NCBI GenBank assembly: GCA_030267565.1
Contig: BRXU01000044.1
Location: forward strand, 566,001 to 630,000
DNA length: 64,000 nt
Origin: Pleodorina starrii
Lineage: Eukaryota; Chlorophyta; Chlorophyceae; Chlamydomonadales; Volvocaceae
Direction: 5' to 3'
Both the position numbers and the translations under genes were made by a program. Below, one piece after another: positions 44,755 to 56,100 of this stretch (positions within the stretch are counted from its first letter, which is position 1; each line of letters starts with the position of its first letter). The notes beneath the pieces were generated by a model. The model was given only the letters and a program-made list of their open reading frames with translations. It did no database searches and was not told the origin of the DNA.

Positions 44755-45470
44755 TCACGCGCCCACGCCGGTAAGCGTCTCTGCCGCCAAGGTGTTGAAG
44801 TTGGAAGAGCCGTCTTTGCACTTGTCCATCTTGATTGCACACTCCCTCGTGCACGCTGTAAGGATCCATTTCCACGGAGCCATTTCCCAATCCATCCCAG
44901 TGCTAATCTCATCGGTTATCCTGAGAGGCTGCACATTCGTGCAGCTCCCAGCCTTGACAGCCGCGGCTGTGACAGCCATCGACCCTTGTCCCCACCTCCG
45001 CCTCCACCACCACCGCTCGTCCCGCTGCCTCTACCGCCCCCAATACACACCTCCAGCCCACCACCGCCGCTCATACCACTCGGGTGCTGAAGCTGCCCTA
45101 GCGGCTGCATGCACCGATACGTACACATGAGACATGACCCACGCCCGGCATGCCCACCTGGACAGCGAATGCACCAACTCCAATGACCGGCACCTCGGCC
45201 GCGGGCGGCAGTCCAGTGCCACCCCGGACAGCGCCGCTAGCCGGTGCGGCTCCGCGGTTGCGCATCAGTAGCTGCGCCGGCGCCACTGCAGGCCGCCGTC
45301 GCCAGGCGCCGCTGCCAGTGCCCGCCAGCAACGGCATCACGCATGACGCCGCGACGCCCCAGTGCTCCAGGGCCACCGAGCTGACAACAGCGTGACTGAA
45401 GTCTTCACCCGTAATGTTGTCACATTGATGAAAGGCCCGTGACGGTGGCAGCATCGTTGGACATGGTGCT
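44755..45470 (-). CDS. possible minus-strand gene of unknown function, 3' part
   Basis: A frame ending at 44755 reads as a plausible last exon (about 44979-44755): Cys-containing, with CTNVQPLRI, WEMAPWKWIL and CTRECAIKMDKC. Further upstream a second open stretch (about 45418-45158) ends at a good donor, CCAG followed by GTGGGC. The two cannot be joined with certainty, and the first exon is not identified. I recognise no family. The Cys pairs and lack of charge clusters would fit a secreted or wall protein, which is only a guess. It could equally be a chance open frame. Confidence 0.25.
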
Positions 45471-45599
45471 GCGGAACCTGCCAGGATGGAAGGGATGGTC
45501 GAAGAGGGTCGAAGTAAGGTCACTCTCGAGCATGCTTGGGAATAGCTGTTCACTCGATCCCGATCGAGAAGCCTCACTGCGTGCAAGTATCGCAACATT

Positions 45600-46352
45600 G
45601 GTAGGTTGATAAGGGCTTCGTGAACCGCAAAAATAGAAGACCCCTGGCTGGAAGCTCGATCCGCGTTTTAGGTGACAGCTGCTGCAGAACGTGTCGCGCT
45701 TCCGCGTCCCGCAATACGGTAGGCCCTAGCCAAGATCGCAAACGGTTGGATGGGATACGACATGATGAGATGGCGCCGCTGCTGGGTGCCGCTGGTGGCG
45801 TGGCGCATCCACGCGGCGTGGATGCACGGCGGCTGCGTGCCGGTGTACGATAGCCTCACTACAGTGCCGCTGCGGCGCTGGGACCGTAGAGCGAAGGGCG
45901 TAGAAACGAAGAAACGCCGTCATGTAAATATTTATAAATGCTCAACACGGTATAACTTGGAATGAATAGGAGTGCTGGGTGCGTTGGAGCGAGTGCGGCC
46001 TCGGACCATGGGCTCAATCAAACATTTGATTTCTCGGATACATGCACTATTGGCACTATTGTTATTTTGAGTATAATATAATTTTCAAGGGCTATTAATC
46101 TTGATTTACAGCGTTTCGAGCGAAGACGGTTGGTCGTCACTCGGCCAGCCAGCCATGCAGCCAGCCAGCCAGTCAGCCAGCCAGCCAGGCAGCCACGGAC
46201 AGGGGCAACCCTAGGGGGCGGGGCCCCTCAGGGCGAAGCGCCCTGGGGGGGGGGAGCTTCTTGAGGATGTTGTTGCGCAGCAAAACCTACCAGAAGGGCG
46301 AGTATTGCCCAGTTGGGGCGCTCCCGGGATAGTGTGTTCCCGTATGCACCAC
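45600..46352. other. non-coding region with CAGC-type simple repeat
   Basis: No gene seen. An imperfect (CAGC)n/(AGCC)n tract lies near 46140-46195. A GC-rich hairpin CAGGGCG-AAG-CGCCCTG follows at about 46228-46246. Confidence 0.5.
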
Positions 46353-46721
46353 TCAGAAACAGATCCTTGCGTGCCGGTAAGACCATGCAGTCCCACACAA
46401 ACAACTGGAACGCGCATGCGTTTTCCACCAATTTGTGCCATCAGGCGGCGCCGGGCCAAAGGGAACAATTAGAGCCATGTGGGTCCGGTACCGGGCTGCA
46501 TGTTCGAGCACCCGCCCTATGTGATGTGGCCATCCAAACGGTGGATTGCACCAGAACGTGCGAGGCCACACCCGCGAGGAGGCGTTCACACCCGTACATG
46601 TAGGAGTGTAGTAATGGCTACAGTATGTGGGCACCAGGTGGTTGGTTTCCGACGCAAACTGGTCCACCTCGAATGGGCCCCACAGCCATTGGACATAGCC
46701 AAACACCTCCGGGTGCAGCAT
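46353..46721 (-). pseudogene. DIRS/PAT-like retroelement fragment (RNase H side)
   Basis: A 123-codon frame contains LWGPFEVDQFASETNHLVP, WCNPPFGWPHHIGRVLEHA and LIVPFGPAPPDGTNWW. The pattern (WGPxxVDxFAS...NPPF...LIxPxxPxxxWW) is that of the region after the reverse transcriptase in tyrosine-recombinase retroelements of the DIRS order. The flanking frames are broken and no recombinase gene was found, so this is a decayed piece. It lies opposite in strand to the RT fragment at 48747-49211. Confidence 0.5.
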
Positions 46722-48746
46722 CCAGTCCGACGAAATTTCTGCCTTGCTCTACGCGTGCAGGGCGCTAGCACGTGTTCTGTTCCACGAATAAAATCGCGAC
46801 CAGGGTTATCTTATGCTCGATCGCGTACCAGAAAAGGCTCAAACATACGTCGTAGATGTCTGGTACCACGGAACCCGCCTCCGACAAGGGGTTGGTGTCG
46901 GCTTCCTTGAAGCCGGAAAAAGGGCGGGGCCCCGTTCAATCCGTACGGGTTAAGTTGAGTGCTAGGGCTGTGAGGGCGTGAAGTGTGAGAGTGTGCTTTA
47001 TTCCCGAAATGCCTGCTAGTCGAGTCGTTAGCAAGGCCTGCCGGCGCCGCGCGAAGCGCGTCATCCCGCCGGGTGCATGAGCGCCAGGGCAGAGTCTGCC
47101 CTGATGAGCGCATCGATTGAAGTACGGGATGATTTCCATAGCGAGCGGCAAGGACGTCAAGTGTCGATACTCCTGCTAATAGACAGCCCGAGCTTTATTC
47201 ACGAAATGCCTGCGGCTTCAGCAATCCGCCCCACGTATAGCATCGCGCTCTATCTATCTCGGCACTGTGTAACTCTACTTCCGGCAAGCGCATTGGCTTA
47301 AGTTATTTGACAGTAGACATGGAGCGTATAATTCGCATATTACGCAGGCTGACTTGCAAATAGAAGGACAGCGGAACTGTTAGTTTGCGAGGGCCGCGAC
47401 GACATGCACTTGCCGGCGAGAGTGCACAGGCTTCGCTACCGAGGTATTCGCCGTATCGTGAGCAGGCTTGACAACTTTAACATTAGGACCGGGACTGTAG
47501 AAGTCCCCTAGGTTGCCGATTGCATCGTGCGTGCATTGGCGGCTTGGCGTCCGTCAACCAGCAGTTTGCCCCTCATGGTTTGCTCCTTGCAACCTTTATA
47601 ATAATAATATGCGTCAAGACGATCGGACCGGCTAGCAGAGCTGTGGTGTGGTCGCGGGAAGAATGTGCGCAATGCAAACATAGTTTGTTTCCGAAACGAA
47701 GATTCATTTCACGCCGTCATGTCAGAAATCCACTTTAAGGAACGATGAATCTTCTGGAATTAATTATAGGCCGAGAGGCCTTGGTTTGACCTCGGCCTCG
47801 GTCCATGGAGACTGCCAAACTGGTTTTTACTCATGCGATGTTGGGTTCCTATAATAAATTTACTGTGCAATAAAGAATGTAATCGTTTACTTATGCAGTA
47901 TTTCCGTTGGCCGAGATTCTGCACTTTGGTTAGGACTCCACAGTTCACAGTTGACAGGCCACACGGACATGGGCAATCCTACAGGGCGGGGCCCCCCGGG
48001 CGCTTCGCGCTGGGGCCCCGCCCAAAAATATGCAAAAACCTGTCGGTGTTCACCCTCACCCGTTGTTCTGTCAACTGCCTAAGCGTGTTTAAGCTCCTCA
48101 AAACGTTCCATACAGGCACTACACATCTCGAGAAAAGTGGATGATCTGGGTGCCGTGTCGAAATCCCAAAAGAGTAACACGACCGCCCCGCGGCATCGGA
48201 GAAAATACTAATCGTGTGCAGATTCGACTGGGGCCAAAGTAGCTTCCGGCTGTCGTACCGTCGGACATACAGCCGTACGCCATACGTGAAGCTCTTCAAT
48301 ATTGGTACTATCTAGGGGAATTCGGGCGTCCAAGGTGAACCCCGCGTGGAGAGCATCGCCCTGCCATGGCCAGGCGACGCGTCATGAGTGTCGAGAGCTT
48401 ACCAAAGGTATACGACAGTGGATGTGAGGTGTCCCACAATGGACGCGACCCGCCGAACTTTGCGCCCGTCCGGCTGTTGATCCAGGGCCGATTGAATGTG
48501 TTGTGAGAGCGCCACCTGCTTCTCGGCAGGCACCAGCAGGCAACCCCTCAAGGTGTCCACCAATGCACCCAAATACTTATTCTGCTGGATTGTACGTGGT
48601 CACACTGCTTCTCACAGACCACTGACTATGTACGTGGTCACACCACCGGCACTCTCCAAGTCCCCAAGCACCTTGACCTTCCAGGCCTCGAGTACTGCTC
48701 GGTCCTGGTGGGCGTGGATACTATCGTCGATACAACCTGACGTGCG
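46722..48746. other. decayed retroelement DNA and GC palindromes
   Basis: No intact gene. Contains three copies of a GGGCGGGGCC core (about 46214, 46922, 47980), including a long palindrome near 47981-48021. A 22-bp near-repeat, TTTATTC(C/A)CGAAATGCCTGC, occurs at about 46998 and 47192. These are probably termini of old DIRS-like or other elements. Confidence 0.4.
47981..48021. repeat. GC palindrome with 12-bp arms
   Basis: GGGCGGGGCCCC and GGGGCCCCGCCC are perfect reverse complements around a short spacer that itself contains GGCGCTTCGCGC. Related GGGCGGGGCC cores occur near 46214 and 46922. Confidence 0.6.
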
Positions 48747-49211
48747 ATGCCCTTCCGACCGCCAGAAGGTCTGCAGTTGACGTGTGAGCTTCGTGAAAGA
48801 GAGGTCGGGACTACGGACGAGGTCATGCCCCTGGGCGTGGTACCGAAGTCAGTCGCGGACACGCTTCGGTTGATTTATGATGCGTGCTATTTAAATAATT
48901 TGGTTGTCACGCCGAGCTTCAAGTATGAGACCCTCGCGGGTTTGTGCACGGTCCTCCAGCCGGGGGACTAAATATTCGCGGTGAACTTCAAGTCAGGCTA
49001 TCGCCATCTGGACATTCACCCGGTTTTTTGGCGTTACCTAGGTTTCATGTGGGAAGGGAAATACTACGTTTTCACACAACTCCCTTTCGGGTTGGCGCCT
49101 GCATGCTGGGCGTTCACGAAACCTTGGTTCTGTAACGCAGAGCTGTGGTTGGGTAGCCTGACCGGGTCGGAGCCCGCCTTTGGGCCATCGGCGTTCCACA
49201 TCAGACATTAG
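48747..49211 (+). pseudogene. DIRS-like reverse transcriptase fragment with in-frame stop
   Basis: Reads MPLGVVPKS, LRLIYDACYLNN and then, after a TAA at 48969-48971 in the same frame, FKSGYRHLDIHP and a YVFTQLPFGLAPA-like block. These match RT motifs 1-4 of DIRS/gypsy-type polymerases (GVVPK, RLIYD, SGYxHxxIxP, LPFGLAPA). The YxDD catalytic box and everything after it are absent. Truncated and stopped, hence a pseudogene. Confidence 0.65.
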
Positions 49212-49334
49212 TTCTTGCTCCGACACATTGCCATTGCCATTTCCGTTACAGATTGCTGTGCTAGAAGAGGCCCAGCTTCGCAGGAGCAGGCCTCATGAAC
49301 AACCAAAACAACGGAGCGCAGCTCAAATGCAAAA

Positions 49335-49378
49335 GCGGCCAGCAACGGGGCTCGCTTGATAAGATCCCAGCTGTTCTG
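49335..49378 (+). repeat. partial unit of the 60-bp satellite, left of the Dualen element
   Basis: GCGGCCAGCAACGGGGCTCG onward matches the satellite at 59791-64000, except for loss of GAT before CCCAG. The last 13 bases (49366-49378, CCCAGCTGTTCTG) are the left target-site duplication of the adjacent retrotransposon. Confidence 0.85.
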
Positions 49379-49551
49379 TGCTGCGAGCCAGACTGTCCCC
49401 CGGAGGTGGGCCCGTTAACTCGACCCGACGCAAGAGCATTCGCTCGTGCAACGGAGAGGGTGCGGCGCCAAATCCGGAAGGGAAGCTCTGTGCAACGGGC
49501 CTTGGCATTGGGCGACTGATACAACGACGCGGTCCTCTCCGGACTCGGCTC

Positions 49552-52500
49552 ATGACTCGGAATAACCACAGACCCATGGCCTCGAGCAAACCCCGCACGA
49601 CACACCCCTATGATAGAGGAAAACCATCTCTACTTTCCTTAGAGGAAAACGACAGCCCCAGTGTTAGCTTGGATGACAGAGCATCGGGACCATGCTGTCC
49701 TCCTCCCCAGGCAGACCCTGGCTTTGCATCCCCAGCCACAGCACCTCAATCAACGCTCAGAAGAGGAACCAATACCAACTCGGCGGCCAGCGTAAGGAAG
49801 GGTCGCGGAAAATGCCCACGGATTCAGCTGGCTCGAAAGATACGAGTGCGCAACAGTATTGGTACCTCGTCCCGTGTTGATTACATGTATGTACAGTGTC
49901 CCCTAACAGTAGGCGACCTCAGCCTGCACAACGAGAAGTGCGTCGACATGTCCGAAGAGCACAACCAAGAAACTGAAGCAAGTGCGCTAGACAACATTAC
50001 AACAGATAGCAACGATGAAATCACACAAACGACCTTTAAAGCCCATGCAGCCAATACCAGAACGCCAGCCCAGAGCAACGCAGAAGGAAAAGCCGTACTA
50101 CGGGAAAGGGACCCCCAGTACCGTAATGGGCAACACCAAGCACGAGTCCCGATGGATGACATGCTGATGGCGGAATTAGCAAGCTGCCAATGCCTAGGCG
50201 GACTTCGCTGGCACGGGAGAGATGCAGGGGACCAGCGAGGCCTAGTAGCCAACCAGGAGGGGGACGGAATCGGAGAGACATCCGAGAATGTGATTGTCAG
50301 GATGTTACACGCGCCGTGTGGTAGAGTGGTCCCCCAGGGCCAGTGGAGCCCACCCCCCGTGGCCCAGCCCATTAGGCGGAAGGACGGAGGACGAAGCGGA
50401 TGGCAGGTCGCGGTTCATGAAGCTGTAACCTGCATCCACCATAACCCACCCCCGGCAGTACCCCCTGCGCGCCCCATTAGCACGCCAACACACACACAGC
50501 GTGCACAACCAAGCCGCGAGCACATCCGTAGTCATACAACTGCATTACGACATCTGACCCGCATGATCGGATCACCCCTGCCCACACACAGGGCCCAGAG
50601 GATTCAGGCACCACACACCCAGCAGACACGTCTGCACCGCCTGACCGTGCTGTGGCCCCCACCCGCGACCATCCCCCCACCCACCTACCACGAGCCACAA
50701 GAAGCACAGTTCTGCCAAATACACGCCATTAACAACCTCATGGGCCGTCGGGTCCTTGAGCCACTGACCGTACTGCAGTACTGCAATGCCGTACAGCTCC
50801 GGCTAAACGAACTAGCCAGACACAGCCCACGAGAAACTGGCACTGCCAAACTCTGGAGCCATGCGTTTAACCGACATACCGGAAACTTCAGCGTCATGCT
50901 GGTGAACCACTACCTACGCCACTGCGTCAATCTACAGGGCGGAACATGCCCCTACCTCGCATCCGTCTCCTGCGGCTACACCATCCCACCCGGAAGCAGT
51001 CGTGAAACCATTCTAGCCGGAATTGCGGCACACACACCCAACGGCAGTACGGCCCTCTCACTTGGATTCGTACTGCAAGGGCCAGCCCACGCCATAGCGG
51101 TTAAGCGCGCCGGGGACAACTGGTTCCGCATTGACTCAGCTGAGGCGGTTGGGCGAAGTCAAACGCCCATGGACAACAGCCAGTGGGCACGGCTAACAGG
51201 CCACGTCCATTACCTGGCGTCGGTAGACATTTTGACCATCAATCAGATGATGCTGGATTTCCGCCACATCCCGGGGCTGGAAGAGTGGCACACAATGGAA
51301 GGTCGCACGCAGACCGCTCAGCTACCCACAGCCCCCACCATCCTCGATCTCACTGACCCCAGCCCCACACCGATGGCACTGGATGAGTCGGACCACCGGC
51401 AAAACGCAGCATGCGCGGCAACCAGGTACGATGCAGCCGACATCCACCCCACACCGATGGAGATCGACGAGACAGACCTCACGGGAACCGAAGGACGTAC
51501 GCAAACCCCCCCATCACAACTCGAACACCCCCTACCCCCGACCCCTGCGCATGAGGATCTGAACGCCGCCGAGCTAAGCGCTGCCCAGCATGAGAACCCC
51601 GGTGATAACCCTGCAACCACAGCCGCTGAACCAAGTCCCATGGAAATAGATCCTGCGGAACCCGGGACGGGCGCAGCGCAGCCATTGCCGGACGCTCACA
51701 ACGTCAAGCTCCACCCGCGTGAAACGCAGCCAGACCTCCAGGGGGCCCGCCCAGCAGACGCGGGCACCACATCGGCGCGCCGCTCCAACGCGGACGGAGC
51801 CGCAAACCGCAACCCCGGGCCACAAGCAGCGGCACCTGCAAGTAGAAGCAGAAAACGGACCAGAGGTCAGACGGGAACGACGCCAGCAACCCATACCATC
51901 ACATACCACCTCCGTCGTATGCTGGGACTCCCCATCCGACCGGGACGGAACCAACGGGCGGACGAAACGCCGGATGCAGCAGAGGCAGCTCGGGGACCCG
52001 CACATACCCCTCCCAACCCGGCCCCCGAGCCAACACACACCACGCACACGCCCGCCGAACCAACCGCCCCACGTACAAAACAGCGCAAGCGCCACGCAGA
52101 CAACCCCCCCATGCCGCAACCCCGCCCCAAACCGAAATCAGGACCCCAGCAACAGCACATGACAAAATACGTGCTACCCAAGAAACCCAGGACGGAGGCC
52201 CCTGCCGCACCTGCTGAAACTCCCCAGAGGACCGTGCCAGTGCCACCCGTCCCCGCGCCAGGAGACCCACGGCCCGGCCACCTCAAGATCCTCACGATGA
52301 ATACCCGCGGCCTGCAGGGGCACCGCGAGGGAATAAAACACCTGTTAGACGAACACAAACCAGACGTAATGGTGCTAACGGAAACCAAACTGAGCGCCCA
52401 TCACCGGCGAGCCATCGCCGGGGTGAAGCACACCCTGAAACCCTACCAGACATACATGAGTAACCACCCGCACGACAGTAACCCCACTATACGGCAGGCA

Positions 52501-53038
52501 GGAGTGATGATCGGCGTGGCAGACCGCTTCAATCGCCAAGGCAGCGCAACGGCAGAACCTGTGCCCCCGGAGCTCAGTGGGTACATAGGACATGTGCGCA
52601 TCGCCCCCCCGGGCAGTACGACTCTACATGTCATAGGGGTATACTGCCCGGCCGACCCCGCCGCCAGGCAGAAAATATACGATTACGGACGGGCGGCCGC
52701 GCTGCAAGCCAATGCTAAGGGCGAACACCTTGTGATGGCGGGCGACTGGAATGCAACACTCAAACTGAGCGACCGGTCTACGGGCACCTGCAATGCGACA
52801 GACCGTGCGCACCGACGCTTCTCAGAAGAAACAGGCCTAAAACCGGTAGACACGGCGCGACGTGAGTACACATACACACAAACACAGCAGGGACACGATA
52901 CCCACCACAGCCGCATCGACGATGTCCTCCTCGCCGCTCAGACCAGCGACGCTGTGGCAATGGAAGGGAAAGCGTACGAACAAGTTTATCGAGTGTGGCG
53001 GGAACTTCGACCACAAACCGCTCTGCACCCTCCTACCC
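49552..53038 (+). pseudogene. Dualen 5' coding region: Josephin-like protease and AP endonuclease
   Basis: ATG at 49552 (or 49576) opens a long frame. Residues 1-370 are low complexity, with CPLTVGDLSLHNEKC near 120. A cysteine protease domain follows: Cys388 in EAQFCQIHAINNLMG, His513 in GPAHAIAVKRAGDNWF and Asp528 in FRIDS. This resembles the Cys-His-Asn/Asp layout of Josephin deubiquitinases (LCAQHxLNNLL in ataxin-3). Three P(T/S)PMxxD motifs lie near residues 605-700. From about residue 911 an exonuclease-endonuclease-phosphatase domain shows MNTRG, LTETKL, GVYCP, AGDWNA and RIDDVLL. Its final GNFDHKPL box is read in the next frame (about 52998), so a +1 frameshift breaks the domain between about 52930 and 53000. 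The endonuclease would nick target DNA for priming; the protease target is unknown. Confidence 0.8.
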
Positions 53039-53156
53039 CTAGCAGGCATCAGGCTCCTGCCCGCCCCCGCTGCCCAACCCCCCCCCAGACCTTACCCCAA
53101 GCTCCTGGAGCCGGATCCAACTACCCGTACAAAAAGAGAGCAAAACCAAAGCACGC

Positions 53157-56100
53157 ATGGAGATGGAGGCGACGCTCACAGAGGCCGTCACTCACCTGTT
53201 AGCCGCACTCAGACCCGCACACGAAACCATATCGGCAGCATCCGCGCGACTGGAGCGTGCGGCGAGCAAAGAGGACGCAAGGCAGATCCTGACCCACCTG
53301 CGCGATCACGAAGCCGTCCAAACAACGAACGTCGACACTCTCAGCCACGAGCTCGGATCACTTCTGCTGCGGTGCCTCAGGATCCTTGAAAGCCACTGCC
53401 AGCACAAGCCCCCCCGCACGGGGCGCCTGCACGCACGAAGAGGCACCGGCAAGCGAATCACCCGTCTGTACGGCGAACACAAGGCGCTGAAATGCGAACT
53501 CACCCGCATACTACGCGCGCCACGGCCGGACACCCCATCGCACCCGGCACCCGGCGCCCCGCACGCGGAAAACACCGACGCAGAGACCCTACAACCCCCC
53601 ACCCGACCCACCCCGCTGACCACCCCTGCAAACCCCAACCCACCTGAGGGTACGACAGCCCACGCGCGCGAAAACCCGGAGCTCCAAGAAACACCAGAGA
53701 CCCGCGCCCTGCGTGCCGCAATAAGAGCAAAGGGAGGGGAAATTAAGAAGTTGACTACGGAAACCCGTAAATTACATGCGAGCAAAGCCAGGAAACAATT
53801 TCAGAGCCTCCTAGCCAAGAAACCGAAACACGCACACAAACAAATTCTCGAGCCCGACGATCAGCCACGCGGCATAACGGCCATTCGCCACCCCGCCGAT
53901 GGGCATTTGTGCACAACTTCGGACGGCATCCTCGACGCACTCCACACGCACTTCGTGCTCCTAGCCCGGCCCATCTCCGGACCCCGCACTGGCAAATACC
54001 TCCCGAGCGAAGCCCCGCGGAACTACCCCTGGGAGACGCCGGGAGCGCCGGACCCTCTACGACGTGGTTTAGCCCAATGGGAAAGCGCACCCCCGTCCCT
54101 CCTCCCTGGCATATTAGACCCATGTAACTTCCGCGCATGCTTAGACCATCTCGCCCGCAACAAAGCCCCCGGGCCAGACGGCATACCCAACGAGCTGCTA
54201 CAGACACTCCCCACCGACCTCCAAACCGCAATCCACCACCTGATCACAGTCATGTGGGTCAAGGCCGAAATCCCCCCGCACTGGACGCAATCAGACACGG
54301 TACTCATTCCCAAAAAGGGCGACCCACTCCTCATCAAGAACAAACGCCCCATCGCCCTGGCAAACACACTCTACAAACTATACACCAGCCACATTACGTT
54401 TAATATCGTCACCTTTAGTGAACAAGCGCACATCTTCACGGAAGCCCAGGAAGGGTACCTCCGACAGCGTAACACGGAGCGGCAGATCCAAAACGTACTA
54501 CACGCCATCGAGGACGCCGGCCTAACCAGCCGTGACCTCTACTTACTATATATCGATTTCACATCGGCATTTAACACCATCGATCACGACAAATTACTTA
54601 TGATCATGTACGACCTAGGATATCCGGAGGACCTCATCGCGGTGGTCGCGAACCTGTACTCGCGCGCCACCACACGCATACGCACCGAACATGGCTGCAC
54701 CGCGGAGATTGCAATCGAACGCGGCACAATTCAGGGCGATACACTATCACCCGTACTGTTCATCATTTACATGGAGCCACTCCTAAGATGGCTACACAGC
54801 GGAGGCCGAGGATACCGCTACGGCTGCCTCCAAGCGGACGAAAATGACCGACACCACTTTAGCTCGGGGGCCTTTGCGGACGACCTAGTGATCCTCACGA
54901 ACACCGTGTCTGACATGCGCACACAGAGCACAAAAATAGAGCGCTACGCCCGCTGGGGAGCACTCAAGGTCAACGTAGGCAAGTGCCAACTGCAGGGCAT
55001 TCTGCACGGCCGCGCGCGTTCCGATACTGATCTGAGTAGGGGCCCCGGTACGCAAAAATACAGGGCCGTCGTAGAACGTCTCCTGAAAAACCAAATTCGG
55101 ATCGATGGCGTACCCATCCCGTACGAACCCCCAACAGGATCGTATAAATACCTCGGCGTACACATCACCCCTACTCTGGATTGGACGACACAGGTGGCCT
55201 ACACTCGCGCCGAAATCGACCGACGGGGGCAAAGCATACAAAACTCTCTCGCGACCCCAGATCAACGCATAAACATGATCAAAACCCTCATTCACCCCTT
55301 TGTGGCGTACAGCCTGCCCACTATGGCGTACACCCCGCACGACATCGCCAGCCTCGACGCCCAAATCGCCGGCATAGCCAAACGCAGCTACGGACTAAAA
55401 ATGGGCTTCCCAACCCGCGCCATCCTCGGTCCCATATCGCGACTAGGTCTGGGGGTGGGCACCCTACGTACCCTTTATGCGGTCAGAGCGGCGAAGACGC
55501 TTGTCCTGTCCCTCAACGACAAGGGACGCCTTGGGGCAGTAACCCGAGCCCTCCTGCACCTGCAGAGCCGATACATGGGCACCATACCAGTGCACACATT
55601 CAAACGCGAATGCCGGCACTATACCACACTCAAACAACTTGCTCTCGTGCATGAAGCCGGTATCGAACTCACGGACAAAGGCAGCACCTATGAGCCGGCA
55701 GCAGGCAGCCTCATTCACCTGATCGGGGCGCACAACCCGACGGCCGAGCCCAAGGATCTCGCGCTCCTCTTCCGATGCATACAGCCCCTGCTGGAACTTG
55801 GCCTGGACCTCAGGGCCCTGAAAGACAAAAACACGGGAGCGCATCTCATCACCACCGACCAGCTGCAACGCATCGGTGGCAGGAAGGTGGGCCCACGCCA
55901 TCAGATAGCCCTAAACCAGCTCAGCCTCGCCCTGAATGCTGAACCCAGTGTTCGCGCCCGGGCGCCGCGCCACAGAGGTGTAGCACCCTTACCCCCCGAA
56001 CTACGACTCCTCCCGGACGGCCCACATCTAACCGATCTTGCGATGGAAGCGACAAGACCCACCCCCATCCCCCACGGAACCCTAAGGAAGTACGTACTGG

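Noticed and set aside
49880..49960. CPLTVGDLSLHNEKC as a ubiquitin-binding zinc finger
   Set aside because: The second metal-binding Cys of the first pair is missing, so a UBZ-type finger cannot be claimed.
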